DNA of 64,000 nt, from NCBI GenBank assembly GCA_037951165.1, contig JBBDHG010000015.1, positions 9,466,501 to 9,530,500 of the forward strand, in the 5' to 3' direction. Made by a program: the position numbers and the translations under genes. The stretch comes from Lophius americanus (lineage: Eukaryota; Chordata; Actinopteri; Lophiiformes; Lophiidae). This document shows, piece by piece, positions 22,471-33,150 of the stretch (position 1 is the stretch's first letter; every line of letters starts with the position of its first letter). The notes beneath the pieces were generated by a model. That model was not told where the DNA came from, searched no databases, and was given only the letters and a program-made list of their open reading frames with translations.

Positions 22471-22919
22471 TTTGAACCAAACTCAATATTCCACTAAAAG
22501 GATATTACACTTAGGAGTCTATCGTGTAGATAGTGTTGGAATGTTGCGGAGATGCTTTGCTATTTCAAGTACAACTCACCATAATTATAAATGTGTTGAA
22601 GGGACTTCAAATTTTACTACTCTGAAAGTAAATGTAAGGTCATCAGTCTGTAAGTCCACCTTTGAGAGGAGATGTTGTCGCAGGATGTGAAAAGAGCAGA
22701 TGTTGCTACACCCAAAATTAGGTTATTGTCTAGCTGTCAAATTTACTTGAATGGATTTTGGATTTACAAAATGGATTTTGTACGATAAATCATATCCCCA
22801 AATATTACAGCCGCTGCATCTCTCCGAATTTCGTGCTAACACAGTAACTGAAAAACATTTTCCTGGAAGTTTTCAGAACTTCAGATTTCAAGTTTTTAAA
22901 ATTTCATGAAAGATTTCCA
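22471..22919. other. Unassigned non-coding DNA
   Basis: No gene or repeat recognised. Confidence 0.4.
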
Positions 22920-23165
22920 AAGTAGGGAATATTATGGAATCGTCATCGCTGCGTCCCCGGCAGATCCTTCTTGATAACATGATAACTAAAATACTATTTC
23001 ATGGATTTTTTTCAAACATTACAACCTAATAGACTTTAGTGCGAGGAAGAACTGGAATGATTTTGGGAAAGTTTGGTTTTAGTTTTCCAAAACTAGGGGG
23101 AGCTTTACCTTCAAAAGTTTTCAAGCCATATTTTGTCAACCATACGTCAAATTTAGCACATATTA
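22920..23165 (-). repeat. Repeat family X, copy 2 (inverted)
   Basis: Read on the reverse strand it follows the same order as 25230-25940: a CTAAATTTGAC block, AAAGCTCCCCCTAG, ATCATTCCAGTTCTTC, ATCCATGAAATAG and GATTCCATAATATTCC. The collinear order on opposite strands shows a dispersed repeat rather than chance similarity. Confidence 0.6.
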
Positions 23166-23200
23166 ATCAAGTCACTGAAGTCAATCATATTTTACTCGTT

Positions 23201-23367
<167 letters not shown>

Positions 23368-24504
23368 AAATGTGCAGCAGTAGTGTTAAATATCCATTCA
23401 TTGGCTGGACTGCTGACACAGTGAGAGCTCTGCACTCAGGATTTATAGCCACCTCTAATGGGCATGCCCAGAACTGAAGCACTGTCAGCACATTCACTCT
23501 CTCTGCACACACACCCACACACATCTACACAAAGACACACCACTGAACACACACATACACCTGTGTAACAGTGATGTAGATGTCTGAGTACATCCATCAG
23601 TATCCCACTGGCTTTGGAACATACAGATGTGGTTCTGCTGTATTATTCTATGCACACATAAATACGTTTACACACAAACACTAACCTGGCCAGCTGGAGG
23701 TCTCCATGAACAGCCAGCTGGTCAGAGATTTTAGAACTTTGTCCTGACCTGTCAGAGAAGCAGAGAGCAGAGAGACACAGATTAGCCAGCATCGTGTGAC
23801 ACTTTCTTCACCTGTTAAAATGCTCATGTTTTAACCAGCACTCACTTCCTTTGCCGACACAATTTCTATGTTGGCAAAGGTTGGATCTGAAGGAATCCCC
23901 AGTCCAAGAGGCTTCATCAGTCCTAACAGATTGATGGTGCTCAATCTTCTGTGAGATCATAAACACAGTGGACAGAAAGTCATTGGAACACTTGAAGCTG
24001 TTGATCCAGCTATCACAGCAGGGGGTCATCAGAGTTGTTGATATCGCAAAAGGGATAAAAGCTTTTGATAAAGGACAACTATTGTGACATAGTGGTGGCA
24101 AGAAATGACTTACATGGTGTTTAGTTCAGTGTAGCTTGAAACAGTTGAAAGTGCATAGTGTAAGTCTAGGGGTTGTATCTCATGGAATAGTAGAACTGAC
24201 TGTGGACTGGCTTGAGGGGCTCATGTTAGTGCCAATCTACTTAAACAGTGGCTGCAGCGAGTATCGTTTGTTGGTACTGTTGAGAAAACCTCCACAGATA
24301 GGGGCAAAAAGGGACAGGGGTACCTCTTGCTGTTCTATTATGGTAATGAGTGGGTAGTTACGATCGAAAAAGACCAACTTTGATTAAAAATGCATGTACT
24401 ACATGGATGCATCGCAGGATGATTGCTACTGTGTGACTGTATCTAACGGTTGGCACTAATCTGGTGATAGTTTTCATCATCGAGAGGATGAGGTGCATTT
24501 GCCT
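23368..24504. other. Unassigned non-coding DNA
   Basis: No gene supported. A short CA-rich run lies near 23505-23560. Confidence 0.4.
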
Positions 24505-24532
24505 GTTTGTGTGTGTGTGTTTGTGTGTGTGT

Positions 24533-24595
<63 letters not shown>

Positions 24596-24660
24596 TGTGT
24601 GTGTGTGTGTGTGCGTGCGTGCATGCGTGCGTGCGTGCGTGTGTGTGTGTGTGTGTGTGT
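24505..24660. repeat. (GT)n microsatellite with GTGC interruptions
   Basis: A GT array with TTTG, GAGT, CTGT and GTGCGTGCAT variants. Translations of Cys-Val or His-Thr are not genes. Confidence 0.97.
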
Positions 24661-24814
24661 ATGGTTAGTATTTGGATATGTGTCTGTTTGTGTCTGCCAC
24701 ATAGGGCCTCGAGGAAAGACATTTGTTGACGTTGATGTTTTTTTAGAAGAATTCATCAATCATTTTTCTGTGTTTCAGGGGGGGTTTAGACGGTGGCCCA
24801 GACGGCTCACTATT

Positions 24815-25030
24815 GCAAAAAAAACCATAGCCACAGCTTAGTTACAAAAGCCTCATTAAATATGCAAAAGCCACAAGACAGATGCAAAAGGCATAACATT
24901 TTTTTTCCATAGGCAAATCACAATTCCTAAAGCTACCACACAACTGCAAAAGCCACAACATGATTTCAAAAGCCAGAACAAAATTCCAAAACTCACAAAT
25001 CAACAACAGAAGTCAAAACAGAAGTGTACA
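24815..25030. repeat. Degenerate tandem repeat, GCAAAAGCCACAA core
   Basis: TGCAAAAGCCACAA or close variants recur at about 21-26-base spacing (near 24862, 24881, 24937, 24958 and 24982), decaying toward the right end. Confidence 0.7.
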
Positions 25031-25229
25031 TTTTTGGATTTAACTGGACCTATGCTATCGTCCCTGACAACAAGGGATATCCCCAAAATGTTCCAAACCT
25101 CCGTCGTTGAACAACACTCTGGTTGAAACCCACAAAGTAAATGTGATGTTATTTCCATAGTATTTTTAGTAAAAAAAAAAAAGAATTACTATTAGATTCA
25201 AATATGGGCAAAAAAACCCCACGATAGAT

Positions 25230-25940
25230 CTCCTGTGTGTATTCATGTGCACCAAATTTGGACTGAATTGGAACAGTGGTTGAGAAATTATGGCCAAAAA
25301 AAACTTTGAGGTAAAGTTCCCTTAGTTTAAGAAGTTTACAACATAACTTTCCAAAAATCAATCCAGTTCTCCCATGTGCAAAGGTCAATAATGGCAGTCT
25401 AAAGTTTGAAAATGAGCCCTTAAATAGTTGAGTTGAATTGAGTTATGTATAGTAGAAAGGGGTTAATCATGAAAAAAAGCTCAGCCTAGTGAGTAAAATA
25501 TGAACTACTAGACTAAAATTTGATATTATCAGATAGAGTTGAGTCTTGAGTCATTTCATATATACTGAATTTGGACTAAATCAGACCTACGTTTAGGAAG
25601 TTGTGTCTTAAACACTGTGTTTTTAATAAAAAGCTCCCCCTAGTGGAAACAAATAGGAGCTACTAGAGTAAAATATGATACATAAAACACAGAACTCCTT
25701 GTGCGTCATATTTGGGCTAAATAGGACGGTCGGAAAGAAATTTGGAGATAAAGCTCCCCTAGGTGCTGGAATCATACAGCTAACCTTTCCATACTTCACT
25801 CCAGTTCTTCCATGAAGGTCTATTTGCATATTACATTTGAAAATGATCCATGAAACTGTTTTTGAGTTTCAAGTAAACACGAACAATCTACGAAGGACAC
25901 TGCGGTTCACACGGCAAATACGATTCCATAATATCCCCGA
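25230..25940 (+). repeat. Repeat family X, partly tandem copies
   Basis: Successive units share a CAAATTTGGACT- or TGAATTTGGACT-like block (25253, 25566), an AAAGCTCCCCCTAGTGG-like block (25315, 25476, 25630, 25750), an ATCAATCCAGTTCT- or CTCCAGTTCTTCCATG-like block (25359, 25799) and a final ATTCCATAATATCCCCGAC (25922-25940). Unit lengths vary at about 120-240 bases. Copies are at 10490 (same strand) and 22920 (opposite). No protein is visible. Confidence 0.6.
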
Positions 25941-26464
25941 CTTTTCAGGGATATAATTGGTTAGCCATGGCTTTTACATTCATGTGAGCTGTGGGCCCCA
26001 CAGTTTCTTTCAAGTTGTGTGTCTTTGGATTTGTTCCACTATTTAGTGAGGATTCACACCAAATCATGAGCACCAGAAGACAGGAAAAAGAAAAATGGAA
26101 GAATAAATTGTTAGTTTTCAAGAATAATAAAAAAGGTGAATATGACAAAAGGAGAGTAAATGATGGCAAAAGAAAGATAAATAGCTTTGGATGTGGACCA
26201 GACAACAGCGGTCGGACAGAGTTCAGCGTGCAATCCAACAATTTATCCATTCAAAATAATAATCATGAAGAGTAGATTCAGCAAGACACAGCAAAGAGAT
26301 AATTAGCTGTCAGCAGAATGGTTAATATTCTTTTGAACTCCCCCCATCCCCACTTCTGACTAGAAGCTATAACAGAAGTATGAACACATAATTTAACAAA
26401 TATAGGGATAATTTAATATTGGGATACTGCCACTAACACTTCTATAAGTTAAAAAAAATGCAGT
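25941..26464. other. Unassigned non-coding DNA
   Basis: No gene supported. The frame at 25991-26275 is Lys/Asn-rich with no domain. Confidence 0.4.
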
Positions 26465-27560
26465 CTGCCGCTGAAGGAGCTACTCAGAGCTCTCACAGTG
26501 TCATGTAGGGGTAAGAGGTGTTGTCCAGAATGGAAGTCAGCTTGGTTAACATCCCCCTCTCACACACCTCCTCCACAGAATTCAGGGGACAGTCCTAGAC
26601 AGTGCTGGACCTCATGACCATTCTGTTGAGTCTCTTCCTGTCCCTCCCCATGCTTCATCCAACCCAGCATGCCACAGCGTAGACGATTGCAAATGCTGCC
26701 ACAGTGTGTTCTCCAGAAGAGAGCGGGATCTGTCCAGCAGGTAAATGACTGCGTTCTCAACCCTAATGCCTGGTTGATAGGCAAACTGTTGATCCTGGGG
26801 GGAGATCACCAGGGGTCGAAGGTGCTTGAGAAGAACTGATCTACTGTTATGGAGAGAGTGGGGTTAGCAATAGGGTGTAGCTCCAGTTTGGTGGGGTGGG
26901 GGGAGGGGGAGGAAAGGGAGGTATCAGGGAAGCTAGAGGAGGGTTGTATGGTTACAGCTGAGCTGTGAAGTTTCAGGAGAGAGCCAGACTGGGACACACG
27001 GGGAAACAGCTGGTCTGTACTGGGGGGAGATGGGCAGGGGGACACATCAAAGCGATTAAATAATGTATTCGCCCAGTCCTGATCACCAGATTCCAGAGCT
27101 CTCCTGCTGCCCTTCACCGTGTCCAGAGATCACTTTGATAATAATAATAATACATTATACTTCCTGCAGACCTCACATGCATTATTTTGTCTTAGTAATT
27201 CCTCCATATTCCTCCAGTATCCATCCTTCCACTCCCTTATCTTTTTCTTGTGGTATTTTTGGATCCTATTCTTTGAAGCTCACAACGCTGCACTCCTGAT
27301 ACTCAGCATAGTTAGTTCTTCCATTTCTTTGGGGAGCGATCTCACATTCCCCATGATAAGAGAAGGGTATGCATGGTTTATAACGTCTCTGGACTCCGGC
27401 TCTACCTCCCCTCTTCCACCTCCTCAGCTCCATGGGGATGTCGGGTGGCTCTGCGTATCGCAGCGTTACTCAGCGCTAACAGCTGATCCCGAGTGTAGGT
27501 CAGCGGAGCCATGTCTGAGTGGCACACCCGGTGGAGTGGTGAAAGTTAAGAAAAATGTTA
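26465..27560 (-). mobile_element. Non-LTR retrotransposon remnant, internally deleted
   Basis: On the reverse strand the parts come in LINE order. Near 27300-27390 is the endonuclease N-terminus (SLIMGNVRSLPKEMEEL). Next is a proline-rich linker at 26806-27117 containing NRFD. A reverse transcriptase fragment follows (DQQFAYQPGIRVENAVIYLL, about 26740-26800), then a 3' region (AAFAIVYAVACW, about 26690, then ERGMLTKLTSILDN, about 26535-26580). Most of the endonuclease and the reverse transcriptase catalytic core are gone. The style suggests the CR1/Rex1/L2 group, but I cannot assign a family. Confidence 0.6.
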
Positions 27561-27725
27561 GTATGAAGTGAGCAGTCTCACAACGTGTACATCCATAATG
27601 CTGTGGATGTTCACACGGACATGGCTGAGAAAGTAAATAAAAAAACACGAAACAACAGAAGAATAAAAACAAAAGAAAATAATTTTACTAAAATTTATAA
27701 TCATGGAAATAAAAATTTACAAAAA

Positions 27726-27770
27726 ACATTGTCACGTCTCGTCATCTTCCGCTTATCGGGTCGTGGGGAC
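27726..27770 (-). mobile_element. Rex3-like 3' tail fragment
   Basis: The reverse strand reads CACGACCCGATAAGCGGAAG followed by ATGACGA, the 3' end I recall for fish Rex3 (RTE clade) LINEs. It is separated from the Rex3 body at 28058 by about 290 unrelated bases. Confidence 0.55.
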
Positions 27771-28057
27771 AAACAATAGAATCCCTAAATTTTAAAAGGC
27801 ACAATCACCACCATTAACCGGGTTTTCAGTTAAGCACCAGAAACAAAATGTGGCAGACTCAAGGATGGACAGAAGGAACATAAGGGGCAGAGCCCATTTC
27901 TGGCAATTTCTGTATCCCCCTCCTTACCTCTTTCATGAAGGGGAATAATAAGTCTAATGGCTTAGACCACAAGGATTTGTCTTACCTGGTGTGAGGAGCT
28001 GTTGGCATCTAGTTCGCAGTATGACCAAAATACTCATTTGGTTCAGTTACCCATAAC

Positions 28058-28425
28058 CAGGGTCCAGGAGGACCCTGAGGCATCGCCAGGCCAGGTGAGA
28101 TACGTAGTCCCTTTAAAAAATTCAGGATGTACCCGGGGTCTTCTTGTGCTTAGAAAGCTTCCAATGGAGGCACACTGGAGTAATCCTGATCAGATTCCCA
28201 GACCACCTCAACTGGCCCCTTTCAATGCGAAATAACAGCTGTTCAATTCAATCCTCCTGCCTAATATCCAAGTTCCTCACCTATCTCTGAGACTGACCCA
28301 AGCCAACCTATAAAAGAAGCTAATTTAGCTGCAACCTCATTTTCTTAGTCATTTACTAGAACTCATGACTATAGGGGATGGTTGGAAAGTAGATTGAGTG
28401 GATCTTTGCCGTACGACTCAACATC
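28058..28425 (-). mobile_element. Rex3-like LINE 3' region
   Basis: The reverse strand matches the end of the Rex3 reading frame. Recognisable pieces in plus-strand text are AGGAGGACCCTGAGGCAT (28064), GCCAGGCCAG (28085), CCCGGGGTCTTCTT (28132) and ACTCATGACTATAGG (28360). No open frame survives. Another reverse-strand Rex3 tail lies at 45185. Confidence 0.65.
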
Positions 28426-28447
28426 TATCCTATGGGGATAGATGTTG
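28419..28447. repeat. 12-bp perfect hairpin at Rex3 edge
   Basis: CAACATCTATCC (28419-28430) and GGATAGATGTTG (28436-28447) are exact reverse complements around TATGG. The structure lies exactly where Rex3 similarity stops. Confidence 0.85.
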
Positions 28448-28869
28448 TGGTTGGGTGCAAAGTTATACCAATCATCTTTTGTACTAAATCTTTCTATCCT
28501 GCTAATAAAAGCTCAAAAATTAAGTGCCTTCTTCAGTGCGAATCACTGAGGAAGGCAAAGTTCCCATTACAAAATCTTGTCAACATTAACAAAGGCGCAT
28601 CAAGGGTGTCCTGAACAGAAACATCACAAAGTGGCCTGGGGTGTACATGACTCAGGACATGAGGGCTCTGCAGAGGGTGATTAAAAGACCCATTTCTGCT
28701 CAACCAAATTGCATCAATCATTTAGGTGAATTGTCTGATCTGAACACAAAGGGTGCCAACCTGCCCACACAATGTTCGTCCTGCTAAAGTCTGGCAGGCC
28801 ATTCACAAGTATGGATTTGAGTCTGGCCAACTGAATTTTTAATTTAGTTGATAGAGTACCCATTTATAT
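28448..28869. other. Unassigned non-coding DNA
   Basis: No gene or repeat recognised. Confidence 0.4.
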
Positions 28870-29140
28870 ATTATATTTTGGCTGTTCCCTTTCGGGGTTT
28901 CCACAGCAGATCAACTTTTCCTATCCATGGGGTCGATACCCTGGTGACTAACTGTAACAGCGATGGTATTTGTTAACCCCTATTTGTTAACCCGGGCCAC
29001 AACCAATCCGGTTTGGAAATCAGATTAGTGTCCCACAGATGGATTTTGCATAGGTTTCAGTCCGGATGCCTTTCCAGACGTAACCCTCCCCATTTATCCA
29101 GGCTTGGGACTGGAACTATAGGTACACTGGCTTGTGACCC
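28870..29140 (-). repeat. Repeat family Y, copy 1 (inverted)
   Basis: Blocks GCTGTTCCCTTTCGGGGTTT (28882), CCACAGCAGATCAACTTTTC (28901), CCGGATGCCTTTCC (29062) and AACCCTCCCCATTTATCCAGG (from 29082) occur in reverse order and strand at 49600-49845. From memory these are the 3' part of a retroposon common in fish, ending in a GAAGA-rich tail. Confidence 0.65.
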
Positions 29141-29531
29141 CTTTGTGTCTGGGTTAGTATGTGTATAGTGTATCAATAGATGAGGTTCGGTTGGCGTCCG
29201 TGAGACCACGACTTTACCAAGAGCAATAAAACATTTCCCAAAAGTTCAATTCAGGTTTAGATTTCAGTTAATTTCACTGTTGTATTTACATACCCAAGCC
29301 TCAGTCTTCTGATTAAATCTAAAATTGATTATGAAATAGCCACTTTGTAATGTGTAATGATGTAATCAAGACATATGGCCCTGTGGTGCTGACACAAGGA
29401 AAGACAGTTCCAAAACCTCTGAAAAAATAAATGATTAATACATTCATCTGCATTAATCAAGCGGGGTTACTAGAGGTTCTGAAACCCCTGAGAAATATCA
29501 CTTAATCCTGCATATGTTTTGATGTAGTTAT
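29141..29531. other. Unassigned non-coding DNA
   Basis: No gene or repeat recognised. Confidence 0.4.
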
Positions 29532-29563
29532 AATGTTCTGGCTGCTTGGTGTACAGCATGCTA
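29532..29563. mobile_element. Isolated Tc1 terminal repeat, weak
   Basis: TTATAATGTTCTGGCTGCTT followed by GGTGTAC resembles the Tc1 terminus seen elsewhere in the window, with no adjoining transposase sequence. Confidence 0.35.
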
Positions 29564-29634
29564 TTCCCTTTTAAAATAATATGTGATTGACTCAAGCAAA
29601 GGGATCAGGTTAAATAAACTACTTTAAATCCATG

Positions 29635-29767
<133 letters not shown>

Positions 29768-32700
29768 AAGGATCGACTACAGTTCCCTGGCAAACAACTG
29801 GGCCAGATTCCATTAAGCAGTCAGTAACATTTAATCAAATCAGTTTTAATAACTCAAATCAAATTATAGCAGCCTCCTGTGTCTCATCACACTGAGGCAG
29901 AGAAAGGGAGATAAAGAACGGGAAGCAGGAGTGAAGAGTCGGAGAACCAAAGATAGGAAAGAGATAAGAAGATGGGAGGGAAAAGATAACGCAAAGAAAA
30001 ACATCATGAACAACAACCCAGCAAACTTTCCTGATGGGGCAGGATGAATACGTGCAGCACCTTAATGTATCTCAGCACTCCTTTCTCGCCAAACCATGTG
30101 TTTCAAATGTTAATGAGAGCCCAAATGCCAACACACACAGGAGACGTAGCTTTTAAAATACACACAGTAACAAAGAGTGTGGCTATGAGATCAATGGCTA
30201 TGAGAGAAAGTCAAGAGAAAAGGGAAAGAATAAAAACAAAAAGGAAAACAGACAGTAAATTATTCCTGAACCAATGGGTCTATAATGGCGGAGACCAGGA
30301 GCAGGATAATAAGGACGGGAAGATTCTCTTCCAGCATGATGTAGGAGTATGGATACAAAAGCAAAGAAGAAGAAGAAAAATGAGAAAAAATGAGAAAGAA
30401 AAGTGGGAAACCCAGTGAAGAGTTTGTACAGTAAACCAAAAGACAAAACAATAGAACCAACTGCTGAATATTGTATCGGTCACGTTTTAGCCGCCAAAAT
30501 AGCTCTGTGATGTCACTGCGTGTTTTGACATTTTTATATCAGAACCAGCATGAGCTCCTTCTGCTATTTGTGCAAAACTGTCTGTACCATCAAACAACAC
30601 TGGCCAGCTTTCGATCTCAACGTGGGTCAATCAGTCTGGGTGCCCATTATCCAGTTGCTGGGACACCAGTTGTCTCTCCTTTTGTTCAGTTGACAACGAA
30701 TGTGACCCAAATTTGTTGAAAACAGAGCAGAGCAATTTTATTCTTCAAGTGTTATGCCAAATGTTAGACAAAACTCAGAGCTGAATATCTCCAAACATCA
30801 CATGTACTGACATCAGTAGAATGTTGATGAAGCAGAGTAGGATCATACAACAAGACTTGTAGCTCTGAAGATGCTCTGACCCAGTCATCGTCATTGTCTG
30901 AATCGGGCCCTTGTCAAAGTCAAATATTCATGCTTTTCCATTTTTCCTGCTTACAGCACATAAACTCAAGGACACAATGTTCTCTTGCTGCATAATACAG
31001 TACAACCGAACATCTCACAAGTGCCAGGGTAACCAGATAATCAACGTTACTGACGTTAACTGTCAATGGTTATAATTGGCTGATCTGCATATATATTGAT
31101 AGAAAGCCCAATAAAAGCACAGAGTATATCGAAGGGAAATTACTGATCAAAGCGATATAAGAATGCAAAAACAACCAACTATAAAGCCCTCAAAATAAGG
31201 AATAACACAGAATTATAATTAAAAAAGCCCACATTCAAACACACAGCAGCCCAGTCAACAACAAGCAGAGCACAATATGTTACTTGCAATTTGCGTTGAT
31301 TTAAGATAATGAAAGAAGTCATAAGAGGTGACAACGATGTAAATCCAAATCATAAAAGTCAATCCTGTCATACACAAACTTCGTCCCTCTCCAGGATGAG
31401 GGTCATTACCTCTGTGTTTAGGGATGGGTAATTGTTATTTTGTGGCAGAGACAGCAGTCTTTGTTTTGTTTGCTCCTAGTTTGAAGGAGAAAACCACTGT
31501 GATGGGTGGGTGTTTGAGGGTGGGGGGTAGGATAGACATGTAGTCTTTTTTTCAGCTGTTAACGTTGGAATCCCTGTGTCTTCACAAGCATTAATCTTGT
31601 AGATTTCATCTTGTTTAATTGGTAACTCCTTCCCTCCCAGTAATGGGTTTTTTTATTTTCTGATTTAAAAACCTGGCTGCTGATGGGATCCCTATCTGAC
31701 TTTAGGTTGTCTTCACACTGAGAATATTTTACAGGCACTATGATGATTCTTGAAACTCACTTACAATTCCTCTAGTCCCAGTGTGAGCAGCTCCTCTTAT
31801 GGATTTAGGTCCAGGTGGTTACCAGATGGCAAATGAGGCTTTACTGCATGGAGGGATCAGGAGGAAGTCCATAATTGAAGTGACATTTGATGGCAGGGAG
31901 TGTAATAAGAACCTTGGGATGCCATTGTACCCTCTCGATAGTGGGGGCAGAAAAGGGGAGTTTATAAGACTTAGAATTGTACATTGTGCATCTAGTGTAC
32001 AATGGTACAGCATCATATGATAAAATCAGGCCACGTTTCTGTGACATCATTTAAGCATGAGAGTAAAAGTGTTAGCATAACATAAACCCAACTTCCCTGA
32101 TGGTATAACAAATTTGTGAAAAAAATCCACTTTCACTTTGATCTGCCAGAACAACTAAAGATACTGTGGTATGTACACCAGACCAGTAGCTACTAGTGTA
32201 GCTTTGGAGAGTAACAGAACCAAACAAGACAATAAAGAATAGTATTTTACCAGTTTACATGGTAACAGAAACAGTAGCATTTTCAAAGACCACACTTTTG
32301 AAGAGATTTCCAAAAGCTACGTTCTCAGGCCCCAAAAACATTGTGCTGAGTTAGTGAAAGGCTAAACCACAACAAAAGGTTGCCATTAATGTGAAAAACC
32401 AATGTCATGCAAACGGCCGCTCTGCATGTTGGTAACATTGGAATTACCACCACTGAGTGATGAAATAACTGCACTATTTTTATGAATGCAATGAACTATC
32501 TGGGTCTCCTTAGAAAAACAGCTGACTCTTTCCTGTCGGGTGCCTGTCTGATTTATTTCTGTCTCTTGCAAAGCAAACACTTCCCACCTCCCGAACTCCA
32601 CCACTTATCAGTTTCAGATGAGTAATCGGCCACCACCAACACCAGTATCCAGACTCCAATGGGATATACCATCCGCTGCTCATGTCAGATATCTTTCGAT

Positions 32701-33049
32701 CACAATCTCCCTGAGGAGCGTGAGCACCAACGACTAACTGAATGACTATTGATAGTGGGGTTTTCACTCAGCAATTTCTGAATATTATGTTCTTCAACCA
32801 CCATGGCGAGTTTGCAATTTCGTTGTATGCTTGTCATATAATGACAAACCAGCATCTTCAACGACCCGATGTTCAGTGTTGATTGGGGCCACGAGTGGCT
32901 GTTGAACCAGTGTTTGAGGTCAACATTGATGAGAAATGGCTATTAGTTCCAAATAAAACATAGTAGACTAGTCTCTCAAATTGGCCTGTTGAAGATCCCA
33001 TGCACACACTCACACGCACAGAAACTCACTGTCCTTTTCCTTTCCTTTT
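29768..33049. other. Unassigned non-coding DNA
   Basis: About 3.3 kb without a supported gene. A GA-rich low-complexity tract lies at 30355-30405. The frame at 30044 (124 residues) is Lys/Arg/Glu-rich because of it. A possible very degraded Tc1 terminus is near 31066-31095. Confidence 0.4.
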
Positions 33050-33150
33050 TTATTCTGTCTCATACAATCAGCAAGTAGTAAAACGCAGAAAAATTGGTTC
33101 TCTGCATTTAACCCATCCCTAAGGAGCAGTGGGCAGCTATCTGCAGCATG
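33050..33150. repeat. Fragment of a common fish interspersed repeat
   Basis: TCTCTGCATTTAACCCATCC (33099-33118) followed by GGAGCAGTGGGCAG is a combination I recall in dispersed fish repeats. The family is not identified and the limits are approximate. Confidence 0.4.

Noticed and set aside
24358..24841. Long His-Thr and Cys-Val reading frames at GT arrays (also 11324-12000, 29605-29895, 39592-39904, 43556-44098, 60257-60799)
   Set aside because: They are translations of dinucleotide repeats, present in several frames on both strands, with no domain content.
30044..30418. 124-residue Lys/Arg/Glu-rich frame
   Set aside because: The C-terminal half is driven by a GA-rich tract, and no family resemblance was seen.
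31066..31095. Another Tc1 terminus
   Set aside because: The match is short and interrupted; it is too weak to call.
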